From the NCBI GenBank assembly GCA_034401135.1, contig JAWZSP010000003.1, forward strand, positions 434,001-498,000: a stretch of 64,000 nucleotides of DNA, written 5' to 3'. Both the position numbers and the translations under genes were made by a program. Numbering within the stretch: position 1 is the stretch's first letter; each line of letters opens with the position of its first letter. The notes under the pieces are model-generated. The model did not search any database, had not been told where the DNA came from, and saw only the letters and a program-made list of their open reading frames with translations. Positions 23,477 to 35,698 of the stretch are shown one piece after another. The stretch comes from Volutella citrinella. Taxonomy: Eukaryota; Ascomycota; Sordariomycetes; Hypocreales; Nectriaceae.

Positions 23477-24186
23477 GGGGGAAGCTTAAGATAGCAATGC
23501 TGATAGAGCTGGGATGGTGCTTGTCTCGAGGGATACGTTCCTCCGTGACATAGCTATATCATCACAGTTGAGGCCAGGATGAACTTGGGATCAATTTGAA
23601 TAATTGTGACCCGAAATTTTCAGAACAATAACAAATTCCATTGAATATGCTAGCTATGACAGCTCAATCATGCAGTCCTAGGTGGCATATCCAAACAAGA
23701 GATATGCAGGAACAAACCTCTGTCTTCCAGCACTCTCTGCGCTGCGTCTGCCCACAAACCGTATTCCACCAAGTAGCCGCTATACTTCAAGTTACAGCGT
23801 GCGTAGTAGCCCTGGTTGATCCCTCCAAGGTCTCTCGCTCCACTGACACAGCCCCTTGGTAAGATCCAAGCGCCTGTCGCTATATGCACGTCTGCCAGCG
23901 CCACAGCCGACTCCGCCGCAAAACGGGCCGTGATTTCACATCAACATAATTAAGTCAGGAAGCCCGCCTGAGGATTGCTGCGAGCGCCTCGTGTTTCATG
24001 TTGTAGACATGATGCGATGTGATGAGCGGGGTTGTTGAGTTTGGCCTAAAATGCAAGGCACATCACTAAGGAAGCAGGTACAAGGCATATCCTCGTCCAC
24101 TACCCCTCAACACGACTCTCAATCGGATCATCAGACATCGTCATCCACCATCCTAGTGGCCAATAACCAGGCACACGGCTCAGATC
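23477..24186. other. Intergenic region, no gene seen
   Basis: 710 bp, A/T-richer than its surroundings, between two plus-strand genes. Short frames only. Confidence 0.5.
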
Positions 24187-25071
24187 ATGGACAGCGTGCA
24201 ACAAGACAATGCCACAGCGGCCACGGTCCATCCCCAGACCCAATCTGCCTTCTTCTCCAAGCTCCCCCCAGAGATCCGCCTGCAGATCCAGACCGAGTAC
24301 CTGGCCGAATACCTCCGGCATGAAATCACCAATATTTCCCCGACTGGCTCCGATCACAAGCATGAATACGGGAGGTCGTTTTACAAAACAGCGCCGCTCG
24401 GGGCCAACCTATCCCCCCTCTCTCTCTGCTGCAAGCGCGCGTACAAGGACATGGCGTGGCGGGGCACCTTTGCCGTCTTTACCGCGATGCGACAATCACC
24501 TGGCAACTCGGCCATGCACCTGGCCCTTGCCGTCGAGGGCCCCTTCTCCTGGGACTTTCACCAGCTGCGCTTCGTCAACGAGGGAGAGTTTGCTGACCTA
24601 GGCTACTGGAGGGGGGTCTTCGCGGAAATCCTATCGCAGGCCAACGCCCTAACCCAGGTGGAGTTCGAGTTTGGGCCTCAGCTGAGTCTCACGCCGCATC
24701 CCTCCGACGCGGAGATTATGCGCAACATGCTGCTTCATCCAAAGATGGCAACCGTGCGCCTACGTGGGTGTGTCCCAAGAGCCTGGCTGGACGCGGAGGA
24801 GACGCCCATGCCGGGCTGCAAGGTGATCGTCGAGCAAATGTGGTGGCTCATCAACGAGAAATTCGAGGCGGGAAGAGAGGCGCGTATCCAAAAGGCAAAG
24901 GACCGCCAGAAGAGAGACTATGAAAAGCAAATCTCCGACATCATCTGGCTTCTGAGGCTTCGCGAGAAACAGGAGCGCTACGCTCGGGGCTGGAGGGTAT
25001 TGGTCAGGCCCGTGCGTGTTCGGTTCGATGAAGATTTGCGCCGAACCGCGAGGTTGCCGAGCCGGAGGTGA
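24187..25071 (+). CDS. F-box-like hypothetical protein
   Basis: Single exon, 294 aa. The N-terminus carries FFSKLPPEIRLQIQTEYL, which resembles the F-box or 2EXR start found in many fungal accessory proteins, followed by LSLCCKRAYKDMAWRGTFAVF, where such proteins describe a second helix pair. The middle (GPFSWDFHQLRFVNEGEF and the LTQVEFEFGPQL stretch) looks like a degenerate repeat fold. The C-terminal third is highly charged and likely a coiled coil (EAGREARIQKAKDRQKRDYE). If it is an F-box protein, it would recruit a substrate to an SCF ubiquitin ligase, but the domain match is weak and no substrate is indicated. Confidence 0.7.
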   Translation: MDSVQQDNATAATVHPQTQSAFFSKLPPEIRLQIQTEYLAEYLRHEITNISPTGSDHKHEYGRSFYKTAPLGANLSPLSLCCKRAYKDMAWRGTFAVFTAMRQSPGNSAMHLALAVEGPFSWDFHQLRFVNEGEFADLGYWRGVFAEILSQANALTQVEFEFGPQLSLTPHPSDAEIMRNMLLHPKMATVRLRGCVPRAWLDAEETPMPGCKVIVEQMWWLINEKFEAGREARIQKAKDRQKRDYEKQISDIIWLLRLREKQERYARGWRVLVRPVRVRFDEDLRRTARLPSRR

Positions 25072-25152
25072 TTATAATCTTGATGAGTTGCATTGCGGAT
25101 TGGTACTTAGGATACTGGATAATAATAGCCCTTTGATTGTTCCTCCGAGGTC

Positions 25153-25923
25153 CTAGCCCTTCTTGCCCAGGCAGATGAGGTAGGAGAACTTCATCAGCTC
25201 TCCCTGGCCCGTTTCCGGTTTTCCATCCTTGAACTCGCCGGGGAATCTCTCAGCCATCTTGGAGTGCTCCCACGCCACTTCCACCCTGACATCCTTGAAC
25301 CCAACCTCCTCCATCAGCTGGGCCATGGCCACCCGCGAGATCCCATGCCTCTCCACCCCCTCCATCTTGGATTCGGGATGGAACTTCTTCGCCTCGGGCC
25401 CAAAGTCCTCAAAATCCGTCAGGGCCACAGTCGCCCCTGGCTTGAGGCAGCCCAGCATCGTTTCCAGAACAGGCTTGAGCTCAGGGATGTGGTGCAGCAC
25501 CAGGTGCGACGTGATGAGGTCGTACTTGAGCCGCGGGCCATCCGGTTGGGCCTGGTCCGCCGGCGGGAGTCGTTTGTCCTCGGGGTCCTCGAGCATGATG
25601 GCGAGGGGCGTGATGTTGCTTGGGGCCCCTGGCTTTTCCAGCTTGGACGAGAGCACTTGGATCATGCCCTCGGCGGCATCGACCGCCACGAGCCGGTTCA
25701 CGGCCGGTGCTACCTCGAGGCTGAGCAGCCCGGTGCCGCAGCCAATCTCGAGCACATCGGCCTTGGGTGCTCCATCGAAGAGGTGCGGAACGTGCTTCTT
25801 GATCGCCGCCCACGCCTCCAGGCTCATCTCGTGTACGAAAGGGTTACTGTCCCAGGCCAGTGCCTCATCGTTGAAGCGGTCGTTGCCCCGGTTGGGACCC
25901 TCCTGGTTCTCTGTAGAAGCCAT
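25153..25923 (-). CDS. Class I SAM-dependent methyltransferase
   Basis: Single exon, 256 aa, minus strand. The SAM-binding motif I is DVLEIGCGTG (residues 56-65), motif II is LVAVDAAEGMI with the acidic residue that contacts the ribose, and YDLITSHLVLHHIPEL plus LKPGATVALTDFEDF give motifs post-II and III. The layout is the Methyltransf_11/25 type that acts on small molecules or lipids. The C-terminal 100 residues form a variable cap with RHGISRVAMAQLMEEVGF. The substrate cannot be inferred. The start at 25923 is the first ATG of the frame and fits the domain's usual spacing. Its upstream region is long (about 1.5 kb) and otherwise empty. Confidence 0.9.
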   Translation of the reverse strand: MASTENQEGPNRGNDRFNDEALAWDSNPFVHEMSLEAWAAIKKHVPHLFDGAPKADVLEIGCGTGLLSLEVAPAVNRLVAVDAAEGMIQVLSSKLEKPGAPSNITPLAIMLEDPEDKRLPPADQAQPDGPRLKYDLITSHLVLHHIPELKPVLETMLGCLKPGATVALTDFEDFGPEAKKFHPESKMEGVERHGISRVAMAQLMEEVGFKDVRVEVAWEHSKMAERFPGEFKDGKPETGQGELMKFSYLICLGKKG

Positions 25924-27407
25924 GGCGATGGTTTGATTTGATAGCGGCAGCGGCTTCAGGCTCGTGAATCTCTAAAATTCGGCCACTCACAATGTCCGGG
26001 TTACAACGCAGCAGCACGAATTAGCTGAGGGAGCTGAGCTGGTGTTGGGTTGCTATGCGGGGTAGCGGGACGTCGGCTCCGGCCGGCCCATCGGCTGCTC
26101 ATCTGCCGCCGAAGTGGGCCGGGGCCGAACGGATGGGTCGTTGCCGACGACGAGGGCTTGCGTTTACGGCCAGTGCACAGCTTGACGTTGGGTATCAGCA
26201 GTTGATAACTTGATTGATTGCTTCAACTGCGTACTCTACCTCTCCTGTATATATCAGAAGCACATGCAATCATCCCACTCCGAATCACAGGCTCTACGTC
26301 CAAGCCCAGCAGCATCTTGAATAATTGAATATGAGAGTATATAGCAGTACTGTCTCTAGCAAGATATTCGTCCGCTTGCACAGCGGGAATGGGCAAGATG
26401 CGGCAATCTCACTGGTCCAACCCACATTATATGCTTGTATATAATCGGTAATGCCTCAGTGTCTTCGCGTGGATGCATTTCAGCGCCAAAACCTGGACAA
26501 GGTGGCAGAGACTCTGATATACCGGCTGAACTGCAGTCATTAGCCTTAGATACACCAACGCCGTTTGCCAGATTGCTAATGCAACCCTAAATATCAAAAG
26601 AGCCCATACCAGAAGCTTCAGAGTGGTGGTTTGCAGCATCAGCCATATGCAACTTGCGAGAACAGAACTCACAAACCAATCCATCATCCCATCTCATCCA
26701 GTCAAATACAAACACAGCAACTAGCTCCTTTGAAATACCACAATAAACACTACCCACACGGCTCAGCGACGAGGCCAACTGTTAATGCGTGTATTCCGCT
26801 TCTGCCTTGTCTAAAGGATGCCTTCACAGCTCCCAACGTCCCTCCATAACCAGTAGGGCAATAAAAGTGTACAGTTTAAACTCAAGCAATGCACTCTAGT
26901 CCGCACGCATGTCAGTTTGCCCCATCTCTCGCTGGATTGTGTAGGTTGCTGGGTTCTGCAAAATGGCTATCACCCCAAAGGCCTCCACCCTGGATTGCCT
27001 GGACCATCAGCTCGTGCGATACTACCTTGCTTGGTCAAAGAAATAGATTAGGAATTACTCTACACTGGGATGCGCCCGTCCCTAGATTATTCATACATGG
27101 ATCGATTGATAGATACAGGCCCCATTGACGCGATGTTGACAATACTCCCTTCCGTCCTTACTCAAAATCACACTGACGCCGGTGGCAGAGCTCGACGTCT
27201 CTGAATGCCACAAAAGTCCAAACACCTTCCGAAATATTCCTATCCGACCAGGTTGCTGGCTCTCGTTCCCGAGCCGTCATCCTTCGCTTTTGCCTCGTCC
27301 TCGTTGAGCCTTCAGCCCACCCGTCGACCATCCAGGCTTGGCATGTCCAAATACCATTGTCCAGCCTTTTCCAACACAGACGCTCCTCTACCTATCATCC
27401 TGGTGCA
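25924..27407. other. Intergenic region, no gene seen
   Basis: About 1.5 kb upstream of the methyltransferase and downstream of the hydrolase, which is also on the minus strand. It is A/T-richer toward 26200-26900, with only short frames. Presumably contains the methyltransferase promoter and the hydrolase 3' end. Confidence 0.5.
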
Positions 27408-30064
27408 TTATGATCGTGTCAAAGTGGTTCGGCGGCCCCTCTCGCGCTCTCGTCGTCCGTCGGCTCCCGTCACTTTCATCCAGTCCTCCCACTCCTTACT
27501 CATCTCCATGAGCACTGAGCCCATCACGCTAGCGCTCGCCATGAGGCCGTGGCCCTCCCCTTCCAGCACCCGCACCTCGCAGCGTCTCATCGTCTTGCCC
27601 AGCCACTTGACGTTTTCCACTGGCACACGCGTGTCTCTGCTGCCGTGGTGGATCACAACTGGCCTCGTGATGTCGACGTAGCGGAATCCGATCGTGTGTC
27701 GTCGCTCGAGACAGACTAGTAGGTCTACTGCTGGATTCGCCCCAGTCGTCGCCAGCTCCCAAATCGCGTGAGTTAACCTCAAATCGTAGTTCATCTGTCG
27801 CTCCTTGTCCTCCATTGCATCAGTAGCAGCAGCAATGATTGCCGCATCACCATCCTTGGCCGGCACTGGCGGGAGTTGGTCCATGCTCTCCGAGGGCGGC
27901 AGCTGGTCCACGTCGCTGAGTCCATTCGGCGGCTTGAGCCCGTCTTGTCCGATGTTCTCCTTGTCCATACTGGGGTTGGTGTTCTTCTGCGCCACGGACT
28001 CGCGACCATTCGAGTTTCCATTTGCCTTCCGCCTCGTTTTGCGGGGGTTCTTGGGCAGTGAGCTGGTGATGGAGCTGCTGGTCGCCGTCATGAAGCTACT
28101 GTTGGCCGCCTTCAGGAACGGTGTCGGGAGGGCTCGGAGGATTCGCTGCGAGGTGGGGATTGCGTTCGTCGGCGGTAGCATTTGAGAGGTGCCGAATACG
28201 TTCATCTGCGAGGGAGGGATCCACGGCGCAAGAAGGTGGATTCGGCCGCGGATGTGCTGCGGCATGCGAAGAGCCGTGGCCAGAGCGTAGATAGCACCAG
28301 CCGAATGGGCTAGAATAGAGAACTTTGTGATTTTCAGAGCTTGACAAATAGCATAAACATCATCTGTGGTGGGATTAGCCTGCAGGTCACACATGGTGTA
28401 TGGGGATCAAGCTTACCGGGCCAGCTGAGAGGCGTGGCAGTTCCATCCGAGTACGCCTCACTGTCGCCCACACCCGGTCTGTCCGGGGTGATGAGACGCA
28501 GCCTCAAGGTCAAGGCCAGCTCATCATAAAAGGCAGTGATGTACCTGGTCAAGCCCATGCCCACGCAACAGAACACGGCCGAGCCCTCCGAATCGCCCAC
28601 TTCCGAAAACGAGATAACGCGGCCGGTCTGAGGGTGTCGGATCTTTTGCGAAAGGCGTGGGGAGCAGAGGTAGGATTCTACAGCATCATCAATCGAGTCT
28701 GCAGAGAGAGGCCGGTCGTATCCAATTGGTGGCGCTGATTGGATTGGGTCTTGGGCCGTATCCCTACCACGCTGCTCCTCGGGTCGTGGGTTGAGTGGCG
28801 CTGAGAGACGCTTCAGCCTGGAACTACTGCGCTTCACCTTGAGACCATTCTCGGGCGTAGGGCTTCGCTGTGACGTGCGTTGAAGGTTGGCGGTCTGTCC
28901 ACTGCGGCGGCGACCCTGTGCGACGGCAGGAAAGGGTGCACTCTCTTCACCATCACCTGGTCCGTCGTCCTGGCTAACATCCAAGAAGCTGCGGCCAGCA
29001 ACGCTCTCCGTCCTTGCCGGGGTTGTGGGGGCGGGCTTGGTACGTGCTGGTGACAGAGCTGTGGATCTGTTGTTCTCTGCTTCGGTGCTCCTGTGTTTCT
29101 GTCTTCGATCATCGTGTGACTTGGTTGCCTCCTCGCCTTCGATGATAGCGTCCTGGAGTTCTCCATCCTTCTTCGAACGCCTCGCGCTCGACCGTTTGCT
29201 CTGGGAAGACTTTCGGAGGCTAGAGTCACGGGCGGGAATCGGTCGGGGACTGTCTAATCCATGATCCGCGACTTCGCTGTTGGATGAAGGTTCTTCGTGA
29301 ATCGCCGTCTCGGCAAAGAAAGGATCGCCGCGGTTGCCACTGTGGATGCTGTTGTCAACACCTAGGCCTCCAGAGGCAGAATTAGTGAGGCTGCCTGAGG
29401 CCCGCTTGCGCTCCGCCTCCCTCTCCCGGAGGCGCTCTTTTGAACTCATGTACATGAGGCCCTTCTGGCTTCTGGACCTTTTGTTTGAGCTCTCATACGA
29501 CTTCTTGTGGTTTAGGTCCAGACTAGGAGCGGAGTGTCGTTCGATTGAAAGATTGCCGATACTCTGGGTATCATCGTTCTTGGAACCGGACGAGCTCTTG
29601 GACGAAGGGCGTGATGTGCTGTTTCGAATGAACGAACGGAGGCCGGTGTTGTCGGAGCTAGGACTGCGGCTGCCTCGGGGGCTTTTATTGGCAGTTAAAG
29701 GCGAGTAGCCGCTCGGGGGTTTAGAAGTACGAATCACGGGAGGCGCGGCTGCGAGGTCGTCAATCGATATGGGGTCCTGGACGAGGTCATCCAGAGCAGA
29801 GTGCGTGTACGCGCCGTAGTCGACGCCGAAGCTGCCGGATCCGGGACTGGTGGGAACGGAGAAACTGGTGGCGGGCCCCTCAAAATGGGAGTTTGCGCCC
29901 TTGGAGATGGCGCTCAAGCTGGTGATGAGGTTGGAGATGAGCTCGGGGTTGGCGGGTGGAAGGCTGGCGCGGTTTCCTGGTACATTGAGACCATGGAGGG
30001 ACCTCGGTCGGTGACGATGAGCTCGCACCGGGATAGGCGGAGGTTCTGAGGCATTGATGTCCAT
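27408..30064 (-). CDS. Alpha/beta hydrolase with long disordered N-terminus
   Basis: Two exons, 28417..30064 and 27408..28363 (867 aa); the 53-nt intron (GTAAGC...CCACAG with a CTAAT branch) keeps frame and joins LSWP to DDVYAICQ. The first 480 residues are disordered, rich in Ser, Arg, Pro and Lys. The hydrolase fold starts near ISFSEVGDSEGSAVFCCVGMGLTRY, continues through LITPDRPGVGDSEAY and the nucleophile elbow in FSILAHSAGAIYALA (AHSAG rather than the common GHSxG), and after a low-complexity insert ends with VVIHHGSRDTRVPVENV (acid) and EGEGHGLMASASV (histidine). The catalytic Ser, Asp and His are therefore all visible. The insert between the elbow and the acid contains an acidic/polar stretch. 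Substrate is unknown. The long N-terminus suggests regulation or targeting rather than catalysis. Confidence 0.86.
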
Positions 30065-30527
30065 GATTGCGACTGTGGGAGCGTGGGTAGCGTTGGTATG
30101 CGGATGCGCGTGCGTCCGAGGCTTGTGACGGGGGACGCTGGAACCAGCGATAGCCAGGGCAACGCGGCTGAGGGATCAGGCCCCCAGGGCAGTTGATCAA
30201 GGTTTGGCGCGTGGGTGTCTCGATCGAGAAGAGCAAGATGCAGTTGGCTCGCGGAGGTGTCTTGGGGTGTAATTGCACGTGTCTCGCAGGTTCGCAGCTG
30301 TTTGCGTCGATGGTGTGCACAGGCAAATGAACTACCGGTGTGGCACGGGGGTGAGTGAGGTGCGGATGCGTGGTGTGGACGGAAGCGATGGAGGTAAGGT
30401 CGGCGAAAGGCGTGCAGCAACGGGGTGTCACCCTATTTCCAGCAGAGAGCCAGAGATGGAGAGGGATGGTCGAGAAGCCGAGTCGCAGATGATGAGAGGC
30501 AGCGCGGCAGCCACGGATTGAGCGAAC

Positions 30528-30543
30528 GGGGGGGGGGGGGGGG
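30528..30543. repeat. Homopolymer G run
   Basis: Sixteen consecutive G on the plus strand, in the presumed 5' region of the hydrolase gene. Runs of this length are unstable in replication and hard to sequence, so the exact count is unreliable. Confidence 0.8.
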
Positions 30544-31238
30544 AAGAGGAGTTAGGAGATGTCGATCAAGGCCGGCGCGGCACGGTTGTTGAATGGGGTC
30601 GAACGGGGTCTGACGGGGTGGGAGCCAAGTCAGTGGCGTCGACCGGGTCTCTCGCACACATGCACGGGTGAGGCCCAAGCAAGCACCAAGCAAGCTACTG
30701 CCAAGCGCAAGACCAAGTGCGCTGTAGGTGGACAGCGAGTCGTGGTGGGAGAGTAATGGGCGATACTGCGACTCAAGGCCCAGGAGGGTTGTTGGCTGCA
30801 GGCTGTGGTCAATGGTTGTGAGACAGGCGCAGACGATCACAGGCGAAGCAAGTTAATGGAGGGCACGGAGCCCCTTCGGCTAGGATCTATGGTCGCAGTC
30901 TTGGGTTGCGGATTTGTGTCGCGTTCAGGGGGAAAAGACGAGGCAGAGATCAGTCAACGACGAAGCTACCAGGGGTCCCAGTCCTGTGCGTCCGACTTTG
31001 GGGTGTGTGGGGTGGTACCTGCTGCGACGAAGCAATTACTGGCTGGACAATGTCTCTGTGACAACGGGCGACGACAGCGGCTAATGAGGGAAAACAGCGG
31101 ATCGCTATCGAAGATGTTTCGACATTCAAAGGTCGTGCCGTTTCGGCGCGGGAGTCGAAGCGTCCAAATTATGGGCAGATGGGAGCTGCTGCACCGCGGA
31201 GAGCACCGTCGCTAAAAACCTGGGTTCGTTCTGCGACG

Positions 31239-31281
31239 TGATGCGATGCGATGTGACGCGATGCGATGCAATGTGATGCAC
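31239..31281. repeat. Short imperfect GATGC repeat
   Basis: A 43-bp patch built from near-copies of GTGATGCGATGC and GTGACGCGATGC, flanked by CGACG on the left and ACGACGG on the right. Function unknown; probably local slippage. Confidence 0.6.
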
Positions 31282-33878
31282 GACGGAGACAAAAAAGAAA
31301 CCCCAAGGCGACGGGCTGCAGCTGAACCCTGCTGATTGCCCGCTCCCATTGGGTTTCCTGCGGACTCTGGCACCTGCTCGAACAGGGAGTCAGGGACTGG
31401 GCAGGCGAGTGAGGAGGCTTCCATGGGAGGGAGACCTGAGCCTGAACCGCGGGTTGGTTGCAGCGGCTTGAGTGGTTGAGTGGCCGCAGGTGGTGAGAGG
31501 AAAGTGGGCGGAGTGGGCCCTGGGGTTGGCCTCTGGTGGTAGCTTCCTGCAGGGACGAGGGGTGACCACCCGCCGGTGGTTGCCACTTGGGGGTTGCCAG
31601 TGGCCACTCGGGGGGGCAGGAGCACTGGAACGAACCAAGTCTGTCAAACTGCAGGGCAGCCGCGCACGCTGGTGGGAGACTGGAAGCCAATCACCGCACC
31701 CGGAGCAGGCGCGGGATGGGGACCATATGGGGATCGATTTAAGGTGCAGTCCCTGGCGCTGGGCACAAGTGTTCTGCTAGAGATGCATTCGGCAGCGGGT
31801 CGCGGGTCGCCGCGTCTTTCAGAGCCTCTTCATTTATTAATTAGGGCATCAAAGCTCAACGCAACGGGACTAGGACGAGGAGCACAGGACAGGAGGGTGT
31901 AATTACTGCGGGCAGCATCTGCAGGCGACGACCGGGGCCCGTGTTTTAGCGGGCGAGGGGACCCTCAGTGCCTCGTGCGGCCAGGAGGAGGCCAAGCGGC
32001 CCAAGCAGGTACCCGGCGGGCGGTAGGACCAGGGGGTGGCCATTGATTCTCCCGTATACACATTATGCGCTATGAGTCGATGACCAGAATGATCAGACGC
32101 AGCGCACAGAGCGCCGGGCGGTTTGTCTGCCGGGCCGGGCACGCGAGATCAACACAGGTGGCACTTTCGTCGGTCGCCTGTCAAAGAAGGTGATTGATTG
32201 ATGATTGATGATCCAATATGGATGCTTCTGCGCCCAAGCCACCGCCCAGCGTTGCCGCCAGCTTCGCACACCATCAATCCGTGCAGCTGTGCTAGCCCAA
32301 AGCCTGCAGGTCGCACACGCTATTGAGCCATTGTTGAGGATCGACTGCCGGAAACGTGCAGGAAAAGAAAGGTCCTGATGGGCGACTAATTGACAATTAT
32401 TAGGCCACTGGATTCCTGGAATGGCAGACAGACCCCATGCTAGGTGGCCTGTCAAAACTCCCCGCCCTGCCAGGCTGCCACGGCGCTGCTGCAGGTTCCA
32501 GGGGTTTAGGCGATTATTACCGCGGGCAAAAGACTCGAAAAAGGAACGTCTGCCCTGCCGAGTGGCAGTGACAGCCAGGCGGGAGTTGAAAGGAGCATGA
32601 GAAATGACCTCTTCATCCCGACTGCCAGCATCCCTAGTGCTGAGGTTTTCCCTGTTGTCGCTAGAGGCAGTCATCGTCCCGAGGCTTTCCCGCGGCGGAC
32701 AATGCCCACTCGACATCATCACATTGGCTGCTAATCAACCGCTCGACGCTACTGTAGTAGCTGGAAACGCAGCAGCGGGTCTTTCCGTGGTGCCGAACCA
32801 GTTCACACACTCGGAAAGGAACGACAGCGACTTCGCGTTTGCGCCCGCCATGCAAGGATCAGGCATGCTTGCACTCAACCTCGTCCCGGCAACCCAAGGT
32901 TGGCTAATTTGTCCATGCCCGCAATCCCCATTGCCCCCTCGACCTACCCCGGCAACAGGCAACATGATTGCCCCGTATTATCAATCGATCGCACCTCTGC
33001 TTCACCCAACAATCGAAGCACTAATTCTCGGTCCGCCTGTGCCTAAGCATGCCCCCATCACGGATTGGGCTCGCCACAAGCACGCATCGGGACTACGACG
33101 CCCAGCGGATGCCTTTCATCGCCCTGAAACCGCGCCTTGCCAAGGTGCACTATGGTAGAGCTCCGGACTAAAGATTCCATATCGAGGTCCTGCCTAACCA
33201 GAGGAATAAATTGACCCACGCGACCCATGCCGGGACCAATCTCACCTAGCACGTTCGCCTCGCGGAGGTTTATTTCCCTTCGACAATGCAATCTAGAGCA
33301 CCACTGCGTCATCGCCTAAGCCTCCCTCCCAACCCTGGCCTCTGGAAATCAGCCCAATCTCGAGTCAGGTGAGCAGTCATCTCATCTCGCCCGGCTCTTG
33401 TCTCGGTACCAGACGCGATCCTCATTTAGCGCAGCATGTCCGGCATACAAGCTGATGCTAACCGTAAGTGCGTGCTCGCACCGGCCAGCCTCGCTTACGG
33501 GCTAGTTATGTGACGCGACATGCCTCCCGCCTGTCTGGGCTGTTTCAGGCGCACTAATATCTCGTCCCAGATCACCTCATGCTCGTGGCCGCCATCGACA
33601 GATGGGACGAGGCCTCGCCTTTACCTGCTAGCGCTAAATGTGCATGTCAGGGAGGCGTAACTGATGCAAAACATTCTTCGTATTGTCGTAGATTATTACC
33701 ATGTCCGATGGATCGCATTTGCTTTACCCCCGGACCTCGGCTAGGCCCATGACCCTCTCTCAATTCCAAGTACTCGCGAGCTGAGTAGGCCTACCCATTG
33801 TGCGCAGAGAAGAACAAATATCCACTACTACCTCAAGTTGTGAAAGACCAAGAATTTTCCAGTAATGAAATCGGGTGC

Positions 33879-35698
33879 TCAAGTCTCGATATCGAGGCTC
33901 CATCGCCCGCTTTGATATACGACAGATTGCCAACATGTTGTCCACCATTCAATGCCCCCAGTCCATTCAACCTTGAACCAATTTCTGATGGACTTGTCAG
34001 TCGGCACAGGGGAGATTTCGATCCTAGCTATGTATAGCGATAATGGGGCTTTGACGTTGCTGCTCTGAAATCCAAGATAGAGTGGCTTAGAGGCGTCGAC
34101 TGAGATCGGCTGACACAGGCAGTCCAGGCGGACTTGCCCAACAGCCGCCATTTTTCCGTCGTAGTAGGTGAACAAGAGCCCGAGGATCTCGATTCCGTCC
34201 CCTTTCTTCCTGCGGCATGGCCTCACCGAAACAACGTCTTCAAAGGAAGCGCCAGACCACACAAATCCATGATACATGGACAGATTGGGTTCATGGAGGC
34301 ACTCTTTGGGGAGTGTTAGGGATAGCTTCTGCCTGACCAGTTGGGAATCCAGTTGGAGACTGCGAATCCCATGTGGATGCTCATCGAAGAAGAAGTAGCC
34401 GGGCTTTCCTTGCGGCGTATCAATTAGAACCCACCGGCTTAACGACAGAGGCAGGGCGGGTTGGGCTCCAAACAGCTGGATGCGACCCTGATTTGTCACA
34501 AACACCAGAGCCAGCTCTCTGTCTAGACGGACGCGGGTCCGCATCCAGATACTGGAAATGTGCTCATTCTTCTGAAGAGGCATGTAGATCCATGGTTCCT
34601 TCTTGGGCACCGACTGGTAGAAGAAAACGTCTTCATCGGGTCTGTGGGCATGAAACGCAATAGGGTATGGGACGCAGCAAACAGAATAGCCAGTAATATC
34701 AGGCAAGTTGTATTCCAACACGGATAATTGAGGGGCTCCTCGGTTTGTGATGTTCTGCCACGGGTATCGGCGGTATCTTGTTGTGGATGCTGAGGAGTTG
34801 GGAATGCAGGCAGTCTTCCAGTCTCCCAACTGACGGAACCATCATGATAAGCCAAATCACGTAGCTTGAGACCCTGTGCTCCGGTCAGTCGTGTACTCGT
34901 GACAACAGCTAAGGCGTCTTACGTCGCCACGAAATCTCAAGATCTTTGACTGTTGAGTAGGTATTGCTCTCCACCACAACCCGGAAACAGGACCAACTTT
35001 GCAGGCATCACACTGTGACATAATCACGCTACGGACCCCAAGATGGTCTTGACCCACATAAATTACTTTGGGTACAGGAAGGGATTCATCGGCTTCGAGC
35101 GTGTTGGACAGCGAACAGATATATCGTTCTCCCTCAAAGGTGGTGTAATATGCCGTGATCGGTAGCGAAAGATCTACTGAGCATTGGAAAGATTTACCGC
35201 GTCGTGAGGAAGCGTTTATCGCAACAGCGTATTCCTGAACGAGTTCCTGGGCGACGTTCACTCACGGCTCCAGCGACAAGGGTAGGCTGCCCTCGAGTCT
35301 CGATGCTGCTTCGTTCTGCAGTCGAATACATCGAGCCCTCTGCTGGCGGGACCCTGGTTCGAAAGAATAAGCGTTGATCTTGAGGTATTCATTAAGATGC
35401 TCAGGCCCAAGGACTCTGAGGCAGGACGAGTGGCAGCCGAAGACCCAGCCATCTGGATGATGGCAATGATCAGGGCACAAGTCATATGGACGAACTTCAG
35501 CTCCTTCCTGAAGCTCTACCCGGTAACCGCATTGAAACTCTCCTGTCATCGTGAGATTTTTTCTCACTTATCTCGCTCAGCCTCGCGATGCTGTGCGCAT
35601 GAATGCATTGGGTAAAGATGTTTACAGGCTCTAACGAGATCGCCTTCTTGAAACTCGATGCTGCAGAGTCCACATCTCCGTAAGAAGCAGGGCTCCAT
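33879..35698 (-). pseudogene. Cys-rich fungal family gene broken by an in-frame TGA
   Basis: Minus-strand model: 35626..35698, 34923..35566 and 33879..34829, with introns of 59 and 93 nt; length 555 codons plus the stop if the lesion is ignored. The product begins MEPCFLRRCGLCSIEF, then has a Cys/His-rich part (YDLCPDHCHHPDGWVFGCHSSC), a KSFQCSVDLSLPITAYYTTF stretch and, in the last exon, LPDITGYSVCCVPYPIAFHAH plus ALVFVTNQGRIQLFGAQ. This series is familiar from uncharacterised Hypocreales proteins with an F-box-like centre. The frame is interrupted by TGA at 35262-35264 between SLPLSLEP and VNVAQELVQEY. A perfect donor (GTGAGT) overlaps the TGA, but no nearby acceptor restores the frame. The second intron is also suspicious: a stronger acceptor at 34874 gives GLKLRDL, then loses the frame. 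It could be a pseudogene, a sequence error or a gene with unusual processing. Confidence 0.6.

Larger units (their letters stand above)
30065..33878. other. Long region without a recognised gene
   Basis: About 3.8 kb between the hydrolase start and the broken Cys-rich gene. Several frames of 100-210 codons are open on both strands, but none shows a domain, a hydrophobic pattern or supporting splice signals. It contains a 16-G run near 30528 and a small GATGC-type repeat near 31240. The left part likely holds the hydrolase promoter. Confidence 0.5.

Noticed and set aside
32093..33158. Frames of 184-209 codons on both strands
   Set aside because: No domain, no hydrophobic pattern, overlap each other; typical chance frames in GC-rich DNA.
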